Source: Candidatus Gastranaerophilales bacterium
GTDB taxonomy: Bacteria; Cyanobacteriota; Vampirovibrionia; Gastranaerophilales; Gastranaerophilaceae
Direction of reading: 5' to 3'
Assembly (NCBI GenBank): GCA_944326485.1
Contig: CALVED010000001.1
Coordinates: 62,001 to 126,000 of the forward strand
Length of the DNA stretch: 64,000 bases
The notes beneath the pieces were generated by a model. That model ran no database searches, was not told where the DNA came from, and worked only from the letters and a program-made list of their open reading frames with translations. The translations under genes and the position numbers were made by a program. This document shows positions 37,563 to 47,216 of the stretch, piece after piece; positions within the stretch are counted from its first letter, which is position 1; every line of letters begins with the position of its first letter.

Positions 37563-38039
37563 TTAATCATCTATATGTATTTCTTCTTCTATCTCTTCTT
37601 CTTTTTGTTCTTGCTTAACTCTAAAATATTTTTGAACTGCTACTTCTGATAATAATTTATTTTCTGCTATTTTTTCTTCTTCTCTATAGGCTTCAAGAGC
37701 TTTTTCTTTATGTTTTTCTAAAACCTTTACTTCTTTTTCTCTTTCAACAAGCTTAGCTTGCTCTTCTTCTAATTTTTTTATTGCATCCTGTTTCTGCTTT
37801 TCCAGCTCATCTCCTTTTTCATACAAATGCTTCAAATATTTATCATAAGAATCCATTTGTCTATAGTCTGTTGTTGTTCTCATTATTTTAATAACACCTT
37901 TAATTTCAAGGTTATTATCATCTATAAGTTTTTGTATTCTATCTACTTCTTGTTTTGCTTTTAATACCTCTTGTAGCTGTTCTTCTTTTTTTTTAATTCT
38001 GAAATCCAGAACTTTTTGTAATCTGTATCTAAATGGCAT
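37563..38039 (-). CDS. fliJ: FliJ-like flagellar export chaperone
   Basis: 158 residues that are almost entirely coiled coil. The N-terminus FRYRLQKVLDFRIKKKEEQ is characteristic of FliJ, the stalk protein of the flagellar type III export ATPase. It is the first gene of a minus-strand set with the FliK-like and hook/rod genes. FliI, its usual upstream partner, is absent: a region of 218 nt and a gene on the other strand lie upstream. Confident as a family member, less so on the exact role. Confidence 0.8.
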   Translation of the reverse strand: MPFRYRLQKVLDFRIKKKEEQLQEVLKAKQEVDRIQKLIDDNNLEIKGVIKIMRTTTDYRQMDSYDKYLKHLYEKGDELEKQKQDAIKKLEEEQAKLVEREKEVKVLEKHKEKALEAYREEEKIAENKLLSEVAVQKYFRVKQEQKEEEIEEEIHIDD

Positions 38040-38257
38040 ATACTAACCGACTTTATACGTATACATTAAAATTATGTTATTTTTTTTACATTTGAAATAC
38101 CTCTATTTGTATGAAATTCAATTATTGTTTAATGATAAATTAAAGAAAGTCAAAATTAAGTCAAATATATTGTTACGAACTGGACTAATAACAATATTGA
38201 TATATAATAAAGGGAGGTATAGTCAATAAATTAAAAAGTTTTGGTAAAGGGGAATAT

Positions 38258-39028
38258 ATGCCATTAAAACATATAGATTTTAATATAGATGCGGCACAAG
38301 GCTTTGGTCTCTTTAGGAATGAAAAAGAAACAGAACTAATAGAATATGTTAGCAGTGTCAATATATCATGTGGTTTTCACGCCGGTGACCCCTTATTAAT
38401 AAGAGAATTTCTTTTAAAATGTAAGGAAAAAAATATAACAATTGGAGCACATATTGGATTTAATGATATTGCAGGTCTTGGTTATAGACCAATGGAATTA
38501 TCACCGGATGAAATTGAGGCAATTGTTATATACCAAATAGGCGCTTTAGCATCTTTTGCAAAGTCATATGGTCTTACTATTGATTTAGTAAGACCGCATG
38601 GTGCTATGTATAAGCTTGCTGCAGAAAATTATGATTTTTCACTTGCTATTGCAAAAGCCATAAAAAAATTTGATAAATGGTTGATTTATACTTGTCTGGA
38701 TAATGAAATACTTCAAAATGTTTCTGATGAAACTAATATTGTAATTAACCGTGAACTATTTGTAGATAAGTATTATACACAAGATTTTAAACCCAATTGG
38801 GAAGAAAAAAAATATATTAACGAAGATGATACTTTAAACAGAATAAGGACTGTTATGTACTCATCACAAATAAAACTAGGAAATGGTATATTTATGCCAG
38901 TTAAAGCTGATACTCTGCATTTTGATACAAAGAATCCAAATGCATTATCTTTATTAAAAAAAGCAAACGACATTATTATACCTACTCCATTCAACTATAA
39001 TAAGGCAGAGCTATCCGGATGGGTATAA
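38258..39028 (+). CDS. pxpA: LamB/YcsF family protein, 5-oxoprolinase subunit A
   Basis: 256 residues. Family marks: DFNIDAAQGFG at the start, NISCGFHAGDP, IGAHIGFNDIAGLGYRP and LVRPHGAMYK. In other bacteria PxpA works with PxpB and PxpC to open 5-oxoproline with ATP. The B and C subunits are not in this window. A GGGGA ribosome site precedes ATG 38258. The next gene, yvcK, starts 12 bases after the stop, so they are likely co-transcribed. Confidence 0.9.
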   Translation: MPLKHIDFNIDAAQGFGLFRNEKETELIEYVSSVNISCGFHAGDPLLIREFLLKCKEKNITIGAHIGFNDIAGLGYRPMELSPDEIEAIVIYQIGALASFAKSYGLTIDLVRPHGAMYKLAAENYDFSLAIAKAIKKFDKWLIYTCLDNEILQNVSDETNIVINRELFVDKYYTQDFKPNWEEKKYINEDDTLNRIRTVMYSSQIKLGNGIFMPVKADTLHFDTKNPNALSLLKKANDIIIPTPFNYNKAELSGWV

Positions 39029-39040
39029 GGAGAAATTAAA

Positions 39041-40369
39041 TTGAAAATAAGCAAGCTATTTTTAAAAATTCCTAAAGATGCTGGTTGGTTATTACCAGGT
39101 TTAGAAATAAAAAGATGGTTTATTTTAATAATAATAGGGACAGTAATAGCTACAGTCGGTTTATGTATAATATCAAACTTAAGACCTGTATATAGTTTAA
39201 TTAATATGATTATGAAAATAACCCAAATGTTTCCTCCTGAAATAATTGGATGGTTTTTTATTGTCATTGGAGCTATTTTCTTTTTTATAGGCTGGTTAAA
39301 AACGAATTATTCTATATTAGATGTAAATAATGCAAGAAACAGACATGCTGTATTAGAAGATTTATACAGAAGGAGAAAATTAAATAGAGGACCCAAAATA
39401 GTAGCAATAGGGGGTGGAACAGGTTTATCCACTATGCTTAAAGGCATAAAAAAAATTACAAATAATATTACTGCAATTGTTACAGTTGGTGATGACGGAG
39501 GCAGTTCAGGAAAACTTAGAGAAGAATTGGGTGTCTTACCTCCTGGTGATATAAGAAGCTGCATTGCGGCATTGGCTGATGATGAAGATTTAGTTACAAA
39601 ATTATTTCAATATAGATTTAAAGATTGTGCGGGATTATCAGGACATAGTTTTGGTAATTTATTTTTAACTGCAATGTGTGCTATAACAGGAGATATGGTA
39701 AGAGCTGTAAAAGAGTCTTCAAATGTTCTTTCAATTAGAGGAAGGGTTTTACCGTCTACATTAGATGATATGAGACTTGTTGCAGAAATGGAAGATGGTT
39801 CTATTATAAAAGGAGAATCTAATATCCCAGAATCGGGGAAAAAAATAAAAAGATTATTTACTGAACCAGCAAACTGTAAGCCGCTTGAAGATGCAATATG
39901 GGCAATTCATGATGCGGATTTGATAATACTTGGTCCTGGAAGCTTATATACCAGTGTTATTCCGAATTTGCTTATAAAAGATATTGCAAAAGCTGTTAAT
40001 GATTCAAAAGCAAAGAAAATATATGTATGTAATATAATGACTCAGCCCGGAGAAACAGATGGGTTTAGTGTATCTGACCATATAAAAACATTAATAAATC
40101 ACGCGAAATATGAAAAAATAATTGATGCAGTTCTTGTTAATACTGATTTACCACAAGAATTAATTGCTCCATATAAAGATGCGGGATCTGAACCAGTTGT
40201 TGTTGATACAAAAGAAATAAATAAGATGGGGATTCAAGTAGTCCAGAAAAACTTAATAGAAGATAAAAGATTTGAGGATGGCCATTCATCTTTTGTGAGA
40301 CATTCTCCAAGCAGGTTAGCCAGAATTATATACTATTGGTACAGAAAAAATGAAAAGGATAGACACTAA
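39041..40369 (+). CDS. yvcK: YvcK/CofD-like gluconeogenesis factor with N-terminal membrane region
   Basis: 442 residues. Two hydrophobic segments near 24-44 and 66-87 precede the CofD-like Rossmann domain, with IGGGTGLSTMLKG and TVGDDGGSSGKLREELG, PPGDIRSC, GHSFGNLFL and LGPGSLYTS. Family members bind UDP-sugars and influence cell wall precursor flow and cell shape. A membrane-anchored form is usual in cyanobacteria and some others. The start is TTG 39041, with AAGGAG eight bases ahead. The stop overlaps the panB start in TAATG. Confidence 0.92.
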   Translation: MKISKLFLKIPKDAGWLLPGLEIKRWFILIIIGTVIATVGLCIISNLRPVYSLINMIMKITQMFPPEIIGWFFIVIGAIFFFIGWLKTNYSILDVNNARNRHAVLEDLYRRRKLNRGPKIVAIGGGTGLSTMLKGIKKITNNITAIVTVGDDGGSSGKLREELGVLPPGDIRSCIAALADDEDLVTKLFQYRFKDCAGLSGHSFGNLFLTAMCAITGDMVRAVKESSNVLSIRGRVLPSTLDDMRLVAEMEDGSIIKGESNIPESGKKIKRLFTEPANCKPLEDAIWAIHDADLIILGPGSLYTSVIPNLLIKDIAKAVNDSKAKKIYVCNIMTQPGETDGFSVSDHIKTLINHAKYEKIIDAVLVNTDLPQELIAPYKDAGSEPVVVDTKEINKMGIQVVQKNLIEDKRFEDGHSSFVRHSPSRLARIIYYWYRKNEKDRH

Positions 40370-41226
40370 TGAACAACCAAGAAATAAAACCTGTTTCAGT
40401 TAAAACTTTTCAAAAATTAAAAAATAATAATGAAAAAATAACAATGCTCACTGCTTATGATTATTCAACTGCAAAATACATTGATGAAAGCGGAATTGAT
40501 GCGGTATTAATTGGTGATTCTCTCGGAATGACTATTCTGGGGTATGATAATACAATAAATGTTACTATTGAAGATATGATTACATTTACAAAAGCAGTTT
40601 CAAGGGGAATAAAAAGGGCCTTAGTCGTTGCAGATATGCCTTTTTTGTCATATCACTTATCAAAAGAACAAGCAACTCTAAATGCAGGCAAACTCATACA
40701 ATCAGGAGCAAAAGCAGTTAAACTTGAAGGTGCTTCTGATTTTATACTTGATATTATAAAACACTTAACAAACTGTGGTATCAATGTTATGGGGCATCTT
40801 GGCTTTACTCCGCAGTATATTAACACTATTGGGGGCTATTATGTACAAGGAAAATCTTACGAGAATACATTAAAACTATTAGACGCAGCAAAAAAACTTG
40901 AAACTAATGGCGCTTTTGCTATTGTTCTTGAAATGGTACCGGAAGAATCAGCAAAATATATTAGTGAAAATATTTCTATCCCTACAATCGGTATTGGAGC
41001 AGGAAAATATTGTGACGGTCAAATTCTTGTTGTAGATGATATCCTAGGAAAATATCCAGGTAATATTCCTAAGTTTGCAAAACAATATGTGAATTTGAAA
41101 GAAATAATGAAAAATGCTATTACTCAATACAACCTGGAAGTAAAAGAACAAATTTTTCCTACAGATAAACACGTTTTTAACCTTACAAAAGAGGAGAGTG
41201 ATAAACTTGGAAACCTTATTAATTAA
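40369..41226 (+). CDS. panB: 3-methyl-2-oxobutanoate hydroxymethyltransferase
   Basis: First committed enzyme of pantothenate synthesis, making ketopantoate from alpha-ketoisovalerate and methylene-THF. 285 residues in a TIM barrel. Motifs: TAYDYSTAKYIDESG, LIGDSLGM, VADMPFLSYH, AVKLEGA and MGHLGFTPQ, plus GIGAG near the end. It starts in a one-base overlap with yvcK and its end overlaps panC. Confidence 0.96.
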   Translation: MNNQEIKPVSVKTFQKLKNNNEKITMLTAYDYSTAKYIDESGIDAVLIGDSLGMTILGYDNTINVTIEDMITFTKAVSRGIKRALVVADMPFLSYHLSKEQATLNAGKLIQSGAKAVKLEGASDFILDIIKHLTNCGINVMGHLGFTPQYINTIGGYYVQGKSYENTLKLLDAAKKLETNGAFAIVLEMVPEESAKYISENISIPTIGIGAGKYCDGQILVVDDILGKYPGNIPKFAKQYVNLKEIMKNAITQYNLEVKEQIFPTDKHVFNLTKEESDKLGNLIN

Positions 41227-42067
41227 TAATATTAGTGAAATAAAAAAATCAATAAAAGATTGGAAAAAATTAAATTGTTCTATAGGATTAGTTCCCACAA
41301 TGGGAGCATTACATAAAGGACATGCATCTTTAATTAAAAAAGCAAAGGAAATGTGTGATAAAGTTGTTGTAAGCATATTTGTCAATCCCATTCAATTTGG
41401 ACCAAATGAGGATTATGATAAATATCCAAGAACAATAGAAAAAGATAAAAATTTATGTGAAGATATTGGGGTTGATATAATTTTTGCTCCAACACCAAAG
41501 GAAATGTATGGTGAGAATATAACTTTATCTAATACAGAACTATCTTTTGTATGTCCACCATATAATATAGTGGATTGTATGTGCGGAAAATCTCGTCCCG
41601 GTCATTTTGATGGGGTAGCAACAGTAGTAACAAAATTATTTAATATTGTAGAACCTAATTATGCTTTCTTTGGACAAAAAGATGCTCAACAATTGTTTAT
41701 AATAAAGAAATTTGTTAAAGACTTAAATATAAATGTAGAAATTATTCCTTGTCCTATTATAAGAGATTATGACGGATTAGCTATGAGTTCAAGAAATACT
41801 TATCTTTCAGAAGATGAAAGAAAAAGAGCATTAACAATTTCTCAAGCTCTAAAAAAAATTAAAAGTCTATATTCAAATGGAATAACAAATGCTAATATAC
41901 TATTTGATACGGGAATATCTATTTTAGATAAAAACATAGAACTTGATTATCTTGAGTTTAGAGATTTCAATACATTTGAAAAAGTTGATAAAGTAAAAGA
42001 AAATACTCTTGTTGCAATTGCTGCAAAAGTTGGCAAAACAAGATTAATTGACAATGAAATACTATAA
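41207..42067 (+). CDS. panC: pantoate--beta-alanine ligase (pantothenate synthetase)
   Basis: ATP-dependent ligase that joins pantoate and beta-alanine, last step of pantothenate synthesis. It is about 286 residues, with PTMGALHKGHASLI (HIGH-like), FVNPIQFGPNEDYDKYPR, FFGQKDAQQ and AMSSRNTYLS (KMSKS-like). The start is not certain: GTG 41198 is only one base from the AGGAG site, whereas TTG 41207 is ten bases from it, so I prefer the latter. Either way it overlaps the end of panB. Confidence 0.95.
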   Translation: METLLINNISEIKKSIKDWKKLNCSIGLVPTMGALHKGHASLIKKAKEMCDKVVVSIFVNPIQFGPNEDYDKYPRTIEKDKNLCEDIGVDIIFAPTPKEMYGENITLSNTELSFVCPPYNIVDCMCGKSRPGHFDGVATVVTKLFNIVEPNYAFFGQKDAQQLFIIKKFVKDLNINVEIIPCPIIRDYDGLAMSSRNTYLSEDERKRALTISQALKKIKSLYSNGITNANILFDTGISILDKNIELDYLEFRDFNTFEKVDKVKENTLVAIAAKVGKTRLIDNEIL

Positions 42068-42075
42068 AAGAGCAA

Positions 42076-43050
42076 ATGGCAAACAGAAGAAATAATATTA
42101 CTAATCAAATAAAAAGCTACTCACAAATATTACTTTGTGTAAAATTTTTACGTTATTTCTTTTTCTTTTATTCCTTTTTGTCTTTTATTTTCTGGTTTCT
42201 AAATTGTTTTGAAGTAGATTGGCTATATTTATTTAATTGGTTATTCATAATACCGTATAAATTTGTAAGTAAATTTTATAGTCCTCAAGGGGTAAGTGCC
42301 GATTTTTCTCTAGCTATAATTGGAGGTATTTCTTTATTTATCGGATTTATCGTTGATGTAACATCAAATAATATTCAACAAAAATTATATGATTTAGAAG
42401 AAGAAGAAGAAAGACTTATAAAAATAAGAAGGAGTAAAGAACGAAAAAATACAAGAATGGCTGTTCCATCTTCTGTTGAAATGAATACAACTGAGAAATT
42501 AGAGAACTCAAAACTTCTTTTTCTAATATCTCCACATGTAAATAAAATAAAGAGGAAGAAAGAAGACTTAGAACTTACATTCCAAGATGTTGAAATATGG
42601 AAACAAAGAGTTAATAAAAAATTATTAGAAAATATTTTATACTCAAAACCAATGCAAAAAGGTTATTACAGAAAGAACTTATTTCTTATATACAAAGAAT
42701 TCAATTATGCTGATGATTTTATATATTATATAAGACCTACTCTTGATTCTATAGTACTAGAATTTAGAAGATACGGCATTGCTGTATCATTTTGCTATGT
42801 ATTAAGTGCACTGGCTTTAATGCAAAACTTAGAAAAAGAACTGGATTGCATGGATACCATACTATCTTTGAATTTCATAAATGAAATAGTAGTAACCAAC
42901 AGATTCAAAGTAACATATGACAATAAAGGAATTCAGCAATACACAATGACACTAAAAGGAGAATATAATCTTTCTAAAAATTTATCTATATCGAATAAAC
43001 AACCACTATATGTACTTACTGATAAACACAAAAGAGGAGAAGAATTATGA
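42076..43050 (+). CDS. membrane protein of unknown function between panC and dut
   Basis: 324 residues. Two hydrophobic segments (about 26-46 and 76-96) are followed by a Glu/Lys/Arg-rich helix (LEEEEERLIKIRRSKERK) and a soluble alpha/beta C-terminal half. No active-site motif was recognised. It starts eight bases after panC and ends in an ATGA overlap with dut, so it belongs to the same transcript. Given these neighbours its role cannot be inferred. Confidence 0.7.
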   Translation: MANRRNNITNQIKSYSQILLCVKFLRYFFFFYSFLSFIFWFLNCFEVDWLYLFNWLFIIPYKFVSKFYSPQGVSADFSLAIIGGISLFIGFIVDVTSNNIQQKLYDLEEEEERLIKIRRSKERKNTRMAVPSSVEMNTTEKLENSKLLFLISPHVNKIKRKKEDLELTFQDVEIWKQRVNKKLLENILYSKPMQKGYYRKNLFLIYKEFNYADDFIYYIRPTLDSIVLEFRRYGIAVSFCYVLSALALMQNLEKELDCMDTILSLNFINEIVVTNRFKVTYDNKGIQQYTMTLKGEYNLSKNLSISNKQPLYVLTDKHKRGEEL

Positions 43051-43481
43051 TAATGAAAGTTATAAGAATGGAACATAATAAACATTTACCTGAATATAAA
43101 ACAGAAGGCTCATCCGGTATGGATTTGTATGCAGCAATAGAAAAACCAATAACTCTGAAACCATTGGAAAGAATACTTGTTCCGACTGGCATTAAAATAG
43201 AGATACCAATAGAATATGAAGCTCAAATAAGAGCAAGATCAGGTTTATCTGTTAAACATGGAATAACACTAATAAATGCAGTAGGAACAGTTGATGCTGA
43301 CTATAGAGGAGAAGTTTGTGTTGGACTTGTAAATATATCTAACGAAGAATATACAATAAATCCTGATGATAGAATTGCCCAAATGGTAATAGCAAAAGTA
43401 GAAAAAGCTCAAATTGAAGTAACTCAAGAGCTTGCAGAATCATCAAGAGGAGCCGGAGGTTTTGGTTCTACCGGTTTCTAA
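43047..43481 (+). CDS. dut: deoxyuridine 5'-triphosphate nucleotidohydrolase
   Basis: Homotrimeric dUTPase that makes dUMP and keeps uracil out of DNA. The five motifs are present: SSGMDLYAA, ARSGLSVKHGI, NAVGTVDADYRGEV, DDRIAQMVI and RGAGGFGSTGF at the C-terminus. The length of 144 residues is standard. GAGGAG precedes the ATG. Its start overlaps the preceding gene in ATGA and its end overlaps the convergent secG by four bases. Confidence 0.97.
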   Translation: MIMKVIRMEHNKHLPEYKTEGSSGMDLYAAIEKPITLKPLERILVPTGIKIEIPIEYEAQIRARSGLSVKHGITLINAVGTVDADYRGEVCVGLVNISNEEYTINPDDRIAQMVIAKVEKAQIEVTQELAESSRGAGGFGSTGF

Positions 43482-43702
43482 CCAAATAAATGATATCCTG
43501 TTATAAAAGAACAAATCAAAAAAATTGCTGAAAGAACATAAGTGAAATGATTTAAACCTTTTTCAGCACTTTTTTGTGATGAAAATAAATTAGCAGCACC
43601 ACCAATTGCACCTAAACCATCACCTTTTGGAGAATGCAATAAAACTAATAATATTAAAAGAACAGCTGTTATTATTTGTACAATCCAGATTATTGTTAAC
43701 AT
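43478..43702 (-). CDS. secG: preprotein translocase subunit SecG
   Basis: 74 residues with two transmembrane helices (about 3-22 and 53-71) and the conserved linker LLHSPKGDGLGAIGG, which is diagnostic for SecG. It is part of SecYEG in the inner membrane. It follows the DUF167 gene immediately on the same strand and converges with dut. Confidence 0.93.
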   Translation of the reverse strand: MLTIIWIVQIITAVLLILLVLLHSPKGDGLGAIGGAANLFSSQKSAEKGLNHFTYVLSAIFLICSFITGYHLFG

Positions 43703-43703
43703 T

Positions 43704-44039
43704 TTATTTCCCTTTTTTATCTTTATTTACAGAGTCTATCATAAACATAAGTATTTGTGTAATGTATTCAAGATTTGTATCTTTTATTAAGATCTTTTTT
43801 AATTTTGATTTTTCACCTGAAATAATTTGAATTTTTGATTTATTTATTTGAAAAGTTTTTGAAATAAAAGATATTAATTCACTATTTGCTTTCCCTTCTA
43901 TTGGAGGTGATGAAATTTTTATTCTTAAATATTCACTTGAAAAGTCAATAATTTTACTATGAGAAGAATTAGGAACTAATTTTACACACAGAACTATACC
44001 GTCCGGTATTTCATATAAAAAACTATAATTATTATTCAT
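43704..44039 (-). CDS. DUF167 (YggU) family protein
   Basis: About 111 residues, small alpha/beta. The family core is clear: VKLVPNSSHSKI, LRIKISSPPIEGKANSELI and then IQIISGEKSKLKKI. The function is unknown, though members are widespread and are often near secG or yggT-type genes. The start is uncertain: ATG 44039 gives MNNNYSFLYE, an ATG at 44057 is also in frame, and neither has a good ribosome site. It lies directly upstream of secG and is divergent from relA/spoT. Confidence 0.85.
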   Translation of the reverse strand: MNNNYSFLYEIPDGIVLCVKLVPNSSHSKIIDFSSEYLRIKISSPPIEGKANSELISFISKTFQINKSKIQIISGEKSKLKKILIKDTNLEYITQILMFMIDSVNKDKKGK

Positions 44040-44134
44040 ACATATAATATTATACATCAATTGAAGTAAGTATCATAAAATTACTGGAAAAAAAGGGAAA
44101 TACATTGTAAAATTAAGACAAAAGTAAGGTATTT

Positions 44135-46342
44135 ATGGAACAAGAAAATATATTTTGCGGACTTGAAAAAATATTAAGAGAACAAAATAGATCCGAAGAA
44201 GATATACAAGAAATATATAAAGCATTTAAGTTTGCGCAAAAGCTGCACGAAGGGCAATATCGTGTTAGTGAAGAACCATACATTATACATCCTGTTGAAG
44301 TAGCTAAAATATTAGCCACACTTAGAGTTGATAAACACACTTTAATGGCAGCACTTTTACACGATACAATTGAAGATACAGGAATAACTCCAGAGCAAGT
44401 TGGTGCCGAATTTGGTGAAGATGTTTTAAATCTAGTTTTAGGAATAACAAAACTTGATAAATTACAGTTTAAGTCAAAAGAAGAGAGACAAGCTGAAAAT
44501 TTCCGCAGAATGTTTATTGCTATGGCAAAAGATATTCGAGTTATTTTTCTTAAATTAGCAGACAGGCTGCATAATATGAGAACTTTAAACTATATGACAC
44601 CTGTTAAACAAGTAAGAATAGCTCAGGAAACTCTTGATATATTTGCCCCATTAGCAAACCGATTAGGTATCGGAAAAATCAAAGCAGAACTTGAAGATTT
44701 ATCTCTACGTTATTTGAACCCGGAAAAATATTTTGAAATAGCACAACTTGTTGCTCAAAAAAAAGTTGAAAGAGAAAATACTGTAAAATTATTAATTGAT
44801 GAAATTTCTGAAAGTTTAAAAAAGAATGAAATTAATGCTGAAATAACTGGTAGAGCTAAGCATTACTATAGTATCTACAAGAAAATGCAAAGATTAAATG
44901 TAGCGTTTAATGATTTATACGATATTACTGCAGTAAGAGTAATAGTAGATACAGAAAGGCAATGTTATGAAGTATTAGGAATAATACATTCATTATTTAA
45001 ACCAATTCCTGGAAGATTTAAAGATTATATAGCAATGCCGAAAGGAAATGGTTATAAATCATTACACACATCTGTTATAGGTCCAAAACAAAAGCCACTA
45101 GAAGTTCAAATTAGAACAAAAGAAATGCACAAAATAGCAGAATATGGTGTTGCTGCACATTGGAAATATAAAGAATCTGGTTCTATGAAAGCAGCTTCTG
45201 AAGATGATATTAAATTTTCGTGGATGCATCAAATGATTGAACTGGATAAAGAAGCTTCAAATGCCAACGAATTTGTAGAAAAAGTAAAACTAGATTTATT
45301 TGATAACCAAATTTTTGCATTTACTCCTATGGGAGATATTATTGATTTACCTTTAAATGCAACGCCTATTGATTTTGCGTTCAGAATACACTCCGAGGTC
45401 GGTTATAAAACGACAGGTGCTTTAATAAATGGTAGAATTGCACAATTAGATACAAAACTAAATAACGGTGACATAGTAGAACTTTTTACGTCTAAAACAG
45501 GAACGCCCAAACTTCACTGGTTAAAATTCTGCGTAACAAAACAAGCACAATCAAAGATAAGACAATGGTTTAAAAAACATAACAGAGAAGAGCATATTAT
45601 TAACGGCAGAAATATGCTTGAACAAGAACTTACTAAAGCTATTTATGATGAAAATATAAAAAATGGGAAACTTCTTGAAATAGCTAAAGTTCTAAATTAT
45701 ATCTCAGTTGACGATTTGTTAGCTGCTGTTGGAAATGGCGAAACTACAGTTAGTAAAGTAACAAGTAAGATAAAGAAGCCTATAGAAGAAGATACAAATA
45801 AGTACATTTCAACAAAAAAGAAAAGCCAATATAAAGATGAAATTGTTGGACTGGAAGGAATGTTGTACAGTTTTGCAAGATGTTGTTCCCCTGTACCAGG
45901 TGAACATATTGTTGGAGTTGTAACAAGAGGTAAAGGTGTTTCTATACACAGAATAGATTGTCCTTCTTTAGATAATGTTCCAGCTGAGCGATTAATGAAA
46001 ATAAGCTGGAGAAACAACGAAACTCCTAATAAAACTTATGTCACATCTATTAGAATCAACTGTGTAGATAAACTTGGAATGTTAAAAGATATTCTCATAA
46101 AAGCAGCTGATTGCGGTACAAATATTACCTATGCAAATGTTAAAACAAATTATGCTAAAAAAGTAGGAATTATTGAGCTTGGTGTTGAAGTAAACGGTAT
46201 TGATAATCTAAATGCAGTAATTAATGCTTTTCAATCACTTCCTGATGTCCATTCAGTAAAAAGAATTCAAATGAATACTAAATTAAAAGCAGCCCCTGAA
46301 CTAAAACAAAAAACAAAAGGAAAAACAAAAAAGAATAAATAG
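44135..46342 (+). CDS. bifunctional (p)ppGpp synthetase/hydrolase (RelA/SpoT family, Rel)
   Basis: 735 residues with the full long-Rel layout: HD hydrolase (LLHDTIEDTGI, intact HD), synthetase (YDITAVRVIVDTERQCYEVLG, RFKDYIAMPKGNGYKSLHT), TGS (IFAFTPMGDIIDLP), a conserved-Cys region (FARCCSPVPGEHIVG) and a C-terminal ACT domain, then a basic tail. Both active sites look intact, so it should both make and degrade the alarmone. It is the only Rel gene in the window and stands alone. The symbol is left blank because rel, relA and spoT usage varies. Confidence 0.95.
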   Translation: MEQENIFCGLEKILREQNRSEEDIQEIYKAFKFAQKLHEGQYRVSEEPYIIHPVEVAKILATLRVDKHTLMAALLHDTIEDTGITPEQVGAEFGEDVLNLVLGITKLDKLQFKSKEERQAENFRRMFIAMAKDIRVIFLKLADRLHNMRTLNYMTPVKQVRIAQETLDIFAPLANRLGIGKIKAELEDLSLRYLNPEKYFEIAQLVAQKKVERENTVKLLIDEISESLKKNEINAEITGRAKHYYSIYKKMQRLNVAFNDLYDITAVRVIVDTERQCYEVLGIIHSLFKPIPGRFKDYIAMPKGNGYKSLHTSVIGPKQKPLEVQIRTKEMHKIAEYGVAAHWKYKESGSMKAASEDDIKFSWMHQMIELDKEASNANEFVEKVKLDLFDNQIFAFTPMGDIIDLPLNATPIDFAFRIHSEVGYKTTGALINGRIAQLDTKLNNGDIVELFTSKTGTPKLHWLKFCVTKQAQSKIRQWFKKHNREEHIINGRNMLEQELTKAIYDENIKNGKLLEIAKVLNYISVDDLLAAVGNGETTVSKVTSKIKKPIEEDTNKYISTKKKSQYKDEIVGLEGMLYSFARCCSPVPGEHIVGVVTRGKGVSIHRIDCPSLDNVPAERLMKISWRNNETPNKTYVTSIRINCVDKLGMLKDILIKAADCGTNITYANVKTNYAKKVGIIELGVEVNGIDNLNAVINAFQSLPDVHSVKRIQMNTKLKAAPELKQKTKGKTKKNK

Positions 46343-46343
46343 A

Positions 46344-47216
46344 TTATTTCTTAAACAATATTTTCTCAAATTCAATTAAGGCATCCATACCAACAAGTTG
46401 TTCTAATGCAGCTCTATTTTCAAGAAATTCTAATTCTAATTTTGCTTTATTGTCCATTGCAGAACGGTAATAAGCATCTGCTACCAATAATTGTTCTTTT
46501 GTTTCATAAATTCCTGAATTATATCTTTCTTCTCTTTTTTTCAAATTTTCTTCTGACATTTTAAGCAAATTTAAAGAAGTCATATAATCAAAATATTGAT
46601 CAACCACTCTTTTTTGAAGATTATCAACTTTAGTGACAAGTACAATCATATCTGCATCTGTAACTTTTGTGTATTTATAATTTAAATCTTTATCATTAAA
46701 AGATAACTTATTTAATAGTTGTCCACCAATTAATGCAGCTGTAGCACTATAAGGATCACCCAAGCCGGCACCGGCAATAGAAGATACTGTAGATAAAGGC
46801 CTTATTATTTTTTTTACTATAGAATCATCCGGCTTATCTGCATCAGGATTTGCTAATTTATATAATGCAAATTTTATTGTTTCACTTCTTAATGCAGCTC
46901 CTGCCCATAATATTTGAACATGTTCAAGCATCGCCTCTTTTTCTACAGTTAATAACTTAGAAATTTCATTTGATAAATCTTTTAAAGAACTATCTGCATA
47001 TGTTGAATTGCGTATAAAATCCTTCTCATATGCTGCTGTTTTTGAAGTTACATTATCTGTTAAATCTTTTATTTTATACTCTTTTTCAATATCATATGTA
47101 ACTCCAAGTCTATAAGCAGGTTTTTTCGGTTCTTTTAAATTGACAAAAGTTTCTGATGCTTGAACAATCGTACCTATTAAAAATATTATTAATATTAAAG
47201 ATAAGTTTTTTCTCAT
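46344..47216 (-). CDS. secreted helical protein, paralogue 2 of a tandem pair
   Basis: 290 residues with a signal peptide (to VQA). Helical, with EHVQILWAGAALRSETIKFALYKLANPD, a short glycine/alanine-rich hydrophobic middle (STVSSIAGAGLG), and then TolC-like helices (RYNSGIYETKEQLLVADAYYRSAM, LEFLENRAALEQLVG). The last part resembles a half-repeat of outer membrane efflux proteins, but there is no beta-barrel segment. It overlaps its upstream paralogue in ATGA. Function unknown; perhaps a periplasmic scaffold. Confidence 0.75.
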   Translation of the reverse strand: MRKNLSLILIIFLIGTIVQASETFVNLKEPKKPAYRLGVTYDIEKEYKIKDLTDNVTSKTAAYEKDFIRNSTYADSSLKDLSNEISKLLTVEKEAMLEHVQILWAGAALRSETIKFALYKLANPDADKPDDSIVKKIIRPLSTVSSIAGAGLGDPYSATAALIGGQLLNKLSFNDKDLNYKYTKVTDADMIVLVTKVDNLQKRVVDQYFDYMTSLNLLKMSEENLKKREERYNSGIYETKEQLLVADAYYRSAMDNKAKLELEFLENRAALEQLVGMDALIEFEKILFKK

